A stretch of DNA of 7,173 bases, taken from the NCBI RefSeq assembly GCF_001704615.3, contig NZ_CP029390.2:1-7173 (forward strand), read 5' to 3'. This document shows positions 5,542 to 7,173 of this stretch, piece by piece (position 1 is the stretch's first letter; each line of letters starts with the position of its first letter). The stretch is from Acinetobacter defluvii. Its GTDB lineage: Bacteria > Pseudomonadota > Gammaproteobacteria > Pseudomonadales > Moraxellaceae. A program made the position numbers and the translations under genes. The notes under the pieces are model-generated. The model ran no database searches and was not told where the DNA came from. It saw only the letters and a program-made list of their open reading frames with translations.

Positions 5542-5791
5542 CCTCAATCAACTCTCTGTGTTTTGTTTTCCCTGCACGTAATTGAGCAATTGATTCATTT
5601 AAACGACTTGCATTATTTGGAGATGAAAGGAGATATAACGTTTCCATTAAGCTATCATAATGATCTTGTCCCATTACTACAGCATGGCCACCTTCTTTTC
5701 TTGTAATAAAAGCAACGTCTACATCATCAATTACTTTATCTAAAACAGATTTTAAATTGTTACGTGCGTCCGTATATGTAAATACATGCAT
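5528..5791 (-). CDS. yefM: YefM/Phd-family antitoxin
   Basis: An 87-aa antitoxin that neutralises YoeB and represses its own operon. Residues 1-58 form the Phd/YefM DNA-binding and dimer domain (TYTDARNNLKSVLDKVIDD, ITRKEGGHAVVMGQDHYDSLMETLYLL). Residues 59-87 are the flexible, acidic toxin-wrapping tail (SRLNESIAQLRAGKTKHRELIEDDES). I chose the ATG at 5789-5791 because it follows GAGGGA at good distance and gives the family length; the ATG five codons upstream overlaps that ribosome site. First gene of a leftward operon with yoeB. Control is visible: a palindrome with two TGTACA boxes, the known YefM operator core, covers the promoter. Confidence 0.94.
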   Translation of the reverse strand: MHVFTYTDARNNLKSVLDKVIDDVDVAFITRKEGGHAVVMGQDHYDSLMETLYLLSSPNNASRLNESIAQLRAGKTKHRELIEDDES

Positions 5792-5876
5792 ATATCTATC
5801 CCTCATAGGGTAAGCTGCGTCAAAACGCTGCTAGCTAGACTACCTAGGCGGTAGTGATTGAAACTTTACAATCCTA

Positions 5877-5905
5877 AATGTACAGAATACTGTACATATT
5901 GTCAA
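5877..5905 (-). promoter_or_regulatory. yefM-yoeB promoter and TGTACA operator
   Basis: On the - strand TTGACA (5900-5905), a 17-bp gap and TACATT (5877-5882) form a strong sigma-70 promoter. Between and over the boxes lies the palindrome ATGTACAG/CTGTACAT (5878-5897, 4-nt centre), with two TGTACA cores 12 bp apart. TGTACA is the core of the studied E. coli yefM operator, so autorepression is well supported. An 85-nt leader precedes yefM. The -35 box touches pdif site 3. Confidence 0.85.
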
Positions 5906-5932
5906 TTTCGTATAACAGCCATTATGTTAAAT
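5905..5932 (+). repeat. pdif site 3 (XerC/XerD), C-to-D on + strand
   Basis: XerC arm ATTTCGTATAA and XerD arm TTATGTTAAAT both match perfectly; spacer CAGCCA. It separates the toxin-antitoxin and hydrolase modules. The spacer is identical to that of site 5 (6544-6571), in the same orientation. Confidence 0.94.
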
Positions 5933-6406
5933 CATCGTATTAGAAGATAAATTTTCAGATGTAGTAATTGATCTAAAATGATGTTTCCAAAGTTGAATTC
6001 CTAAATTTCCACTTCGATCTAAAGAAGAACCTACAGTTAAATCTGTAACTAAGCAGGGGAAAAGACCAGCATCAAATAATCTAAAACCAGCAGCAAGAAC
6101 ACACGTATCCGTTTGGATACCACATACATAAACTTGTTGAGTATCTAAACCTTTCAAATACTGAATCAAGTCATCTGTTGGAGAATATCCATACTTAATA
6201 AATACTTTCTCTACTTTTAGTGGACATTCATCAAATTCCGATGGAGCCCAATTTAGCTGGCTTTTGAAGGGAACTATTGATTCATCATGTAGTTCTATAG
6301 TCGCGATTGAATGAACCGAAGGCAGCAATTTTTCTAATTTTTGTATTAACCAGTTAGGAGGATTAAAAGTTGATTGAACATCAATTATTAACAGGACTGG
6401 TTTCAT
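5927..6406 (-). CDS. Cysteine hydrolase, isochorismatase-like family
   Basis: A 159-aa enzyme of the isochorismatase-like cysteine hydrolase fold, which includes nicotinamidases, carbamoylases and isochorismatases. The catalytic triad is visible: Asp9 in PVLLIIDVQ, Lys71 in VFIKYGYS, and Cys102 in VYVCGIQTDTCVLAA with the family cis-peptide GIQ before it. Substrate cannot be told. It is shorter than most members (about 180-200 aa), mainly by a reduced lid region between residues 15 and 30, yet reaches the usual C-terminal helix (LWKHHF, ITTSE). The ATG at 6404-6406 is favoured over TTG four codons earlier. No ribosome site is seen, and a possible promoter at 6417-6446 would give a nearly leaderless message. 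The stop codon lies inside pdif site 3. A metabolic cargo gene for a plasmid, carried alone in its module. Confidence 0.9.
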   Translation of the reverse strand: MKPVLLIIDVQSTFNPPNWLIQKLEKLLPSVHSIATIELHDESIVPFKSQLNWAPSEFDECPLKVEKVFIKYGYSPTDDLIQYLKGLDTQQVYVCGIQTDTCVLAAGFRLFDAGLFPCLVTDLTVGSSLDRSGNLGIQLWKHHFRSITTSENLSSNTMI

Positions 6407-6416
6407 AAATAATAAC

Positions 6417-6446
6417 AAATTAGTTTTAGTAAATTGATTTTATCAA
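6417..6446 (-). promoter_or_regulatory. Candidate hydrolase promoter
   Basis: On the - strand TTGATA (6441-6446), an 18-bp gap and TAATTT (6417-6422) resemble a sigma-70 promoter. Transcription would begin about four bases before the ATG, which would explain the missing ribosome site. Confidence 0.4.
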
Positions 6447-6471
6447 AGAGAAGCCTTTTAAGAGCTACTAA

Positions 6472-6499
6472 AATTAATATAATATGCCTTATAAGAAAT
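6472..6499 (-). repeat. pdif site 4 (diverged), C-to-D on - strand
   Basis: Read on the - strand: XerC arm ATTTCTTATAA (10 of 11), spacer GGCATA, XerD arm TTATATTAATT (9 of 11). Upstream boundary of the hydrolase module. The spacer has no partner in the window. Confidence 0.8.
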
Positions 6500-6543
6500 C
6501 TGAAAAAAACAATTTAAATCAATATTTTAATGTGTTTTTAAAA

Positions 6544-6571
6544 AATTCACATAACAGCCATTATGTAAAAA
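6544..6571 (+). repeat. pdif site 5 (degenerate), C-to-D on + strand
   Basis: XerC arm AATTCACATAA (8 of 11), spacer CAGCCA, XerD arm TTATGTAAAAA (9 of 11). The spacer equals that of site 3. It is the left edge of the small membrane protein module; the gene's stop lies 3 bp inside. Confidence 0.72.
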
Positions 6572-6574
6572 GGC

Positions 6575-6733
6575 TTAATCAAAATAACCTAAAATTGCTA
6601 AAGTAGGTATAAAAAAGATCGCAAATACACCAAAATATTGAATCATCTTCTTATGTCTGAAATCTCGTTTAGAAATGATCAAAAGCAAAGCTGAAAAAGA
6701 AATGACTATTAATGTCCATGAAATTGAATACAT
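6575..6733 (-). CDS. Small two-helix membrane protein, 52 aa
   Basis: Its function is unknown. The frame encodes 52 residues with two hydrophobic helices: about residues 5-20 (SWTLIVISFSALLLII) and 31-49 (IQYFGVFAIFFIPTLAILG), joined by a basic loop SKRDFRHKKM. The positive-inside rule puts the loop in the cytoplasm and both ends outside, a helical hairpin in the inner membrane. The ATG at 6731-6733 follows AGGA with 7 bases between, a good ribosome site. It fills the space between pdif sites 5 and 6, with its stop 3 bp from one and its start 43 bp from the other, which argues that it is the module's cargo. Short hydrophobic proteins on plasmids include toxins, immunity and exclusion factors; nothing here decides among them. 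Confidence 0.65.
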   Translation of the reverse strand: MYSISWTLIVISFSALLLIISKRDFRHKKMIQYFGVFAIFFIPTLAILGYFD

Positions 6734-6776
6734 ACTTAAATCCTAATTAATTATGTTGGGCTTTAAATTTCTCTAA

Positions 6777-6804
6777 AATTAACATAATACACCTTATACG
6801 AAAG
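6777..6804 (-). repeat. pdif site 6 (XerC/XerD), C-to-D on - strand
   Basis: Read on the - strand: XerC arm CTTTCGTATAA (10 of 11), spacer GGTGTA, XerD arm TTATGTTAATT (10 of 11). Same spacer and orientation as site 2. A small hairpin, GCCCA at 6805-6809 and TGGGC at 6815-6819 followed by T5, lies between it and site 7. Confidence 0.92.
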
Positions 6805-6832
6805 GCCCATAAATTGGGCTTTTTGGTCATGC

Positions 6833-6860
6833 ATTTAACATAAAATCTCATCTACGAAAT
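6833..6860 (-). repeat. pdif site 7 (diverged), C-to-D on - strand
   Basis: Read on the - strand: XerC arm ATTTCGTAGAT (9 of 11), spacer GAGATT, XerD arm TTATGTTAAAT (11 of 11). It follows site 6 by only 28 bp, in the same orientation. The spacer is identical to that of site 8 but the two sites point in opposite directions. Confidence 0.8.
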
Positions 6861-6875
6861 CCAGATTCAAGACAT

Positions 6876-6906
6876 AAAAAAGCCCGACATCCTGTCGGGC
6901 TTTTTT
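6876..6906. terminator. Bidirectional Rho-independent terminator
   Basis: AAAAAAGCCCGACA at 6876-6889 pairs perfectly with its complement at 6893-6906 around a TCC loop; A6 and T6 flank the GC-rich core, so it works both ways. It insulates the pdif modules from the right flank. Confidence 0.85.
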
Positions 6907-7173
6907 AGATTGGGTTGCTCGTCTTGCTGATCTCGTGCTGCCCATTCCTTGCGCTACTTTCTTATTCTTGTTTTTTTGGAAACATCCTGTTCCCTGTATA
7001 GCCATCATAGGATTAATGCCTTGAATTACCAATCCGCAAAATCCTTAAATCTATGTAAGTTTTAGCTTACAAAGTTGGCCTATTTTTATCCCAAGAGTTG
7101 TCCGCAGAAATTGGGGATGATTTAAGCTCTCTATGGATTGATAATGCACACTAAAGTTTCATTTTGATTAAAA
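6907..7173. other. Right flank, no convincing gene
   Basis: I see no well-supported gene. A leftward frame from a TTG at 7030-7032 with AAGGA upstream encodes a Lys/Arg-rich peptide (MAIQGTGCFQKNKNKK, then STRSARRATQSKKAR) but has no stop before the terminator at 6876-6906 and ends only in pdif site 7. A small hairpin, TGTAAG at 7054-7059 with CTTACA at 7066-7071, lies upstream of it. The last 100 bp hold nothing I recognise. Confidence 0.4.

Noticed and set aside
6745..6760. TTATGTT near 6751 as part of another pdif site
   Set aside because: No XerC arm at the right distance; it is better read as the -10 region before the small membrane gene.
1..7173. Insertion sequence, CRISPR array, tRNA or rRNA genes
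   Set aside because: No transposase frame with terminal inverted repeats, no regularly spaced repeat array besides the iterons, and no tRNA or rRNA-like segment was seen.

Overview
The window reads as a small mobilisable plasmid, or most of one, from Acinetobacter or a close Moraxellaceae relative. The grounds are the AT-rich composition, a Rep_3-type RepB with upstream iterons, a MOBQ-type MobA with an RSF1010-like oriT, and above all repeated 28-bp Xer recombination sites (pdif: XerC arm near ATTTCGTATAA, 6-bp spacer, XerD arm near TTATGTTAAAT), which are a hallmark of Acinetobacter plasmids. The 7.2 kb size with one rep and one mob module would suit a complete plasmid, but circularity cannot be seen from the window.

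Layout. (1) 137-986 is a pdif-bounded module with an XRE-type regulator and a 106-aa protein of unknown function, both leftward. (2) 987-5216 is the backbone: a coiled-coil protein and repB (leftward, overlapping by 4 nt), the repB operator and iterons, a 480-bp gene-free origin-like region, mobA (leftward), an oriT/divergent promoter region rich in palindromes, and mobC (rightward). (3) 5217-5932 is a YefM/YoeB toxin-antitoxin module between two pdif sites. (4) 5905-6499 is a cysteine hydrolase (isochorismatase-like) module. (5) 6544-6804 is a very small module whose only gene encodes a 52-aa two-helix membrane protein. (6) 6833-6860 is a further pdif site, followed by a gene-poor stretch with a strong bidirectional terminator, reaching the window end; a similar terminator-bearing stretch opens the window (1-136).

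I count eight pdif sites, four in each orientation, several of them degenerate. Six fall into three pairs with identical central spacers (GGTGTA, CAGCCA, GAGATT). Because Xer recombination needs matching spacers, these pairs predict specific rearrangements: excision of the hydrolase module, separation of the replicon from the XRE module, and inversion of the segment from the toxin-antitoxin genes to the small membrane gene. All module genes are leftward, with the promoter-side site close upstream; module edges are so tight that pdif bases provide a stop codon (hydrolase) and touch a -35 box (yefM).

Working together: RepB and the iterons replicate the plasmid, MobA/MobC/oriT allow mobilisation by a helper, YefM/YoeB stabilises it, and chromosomal XerC/XerD could reshuffle the cargo.
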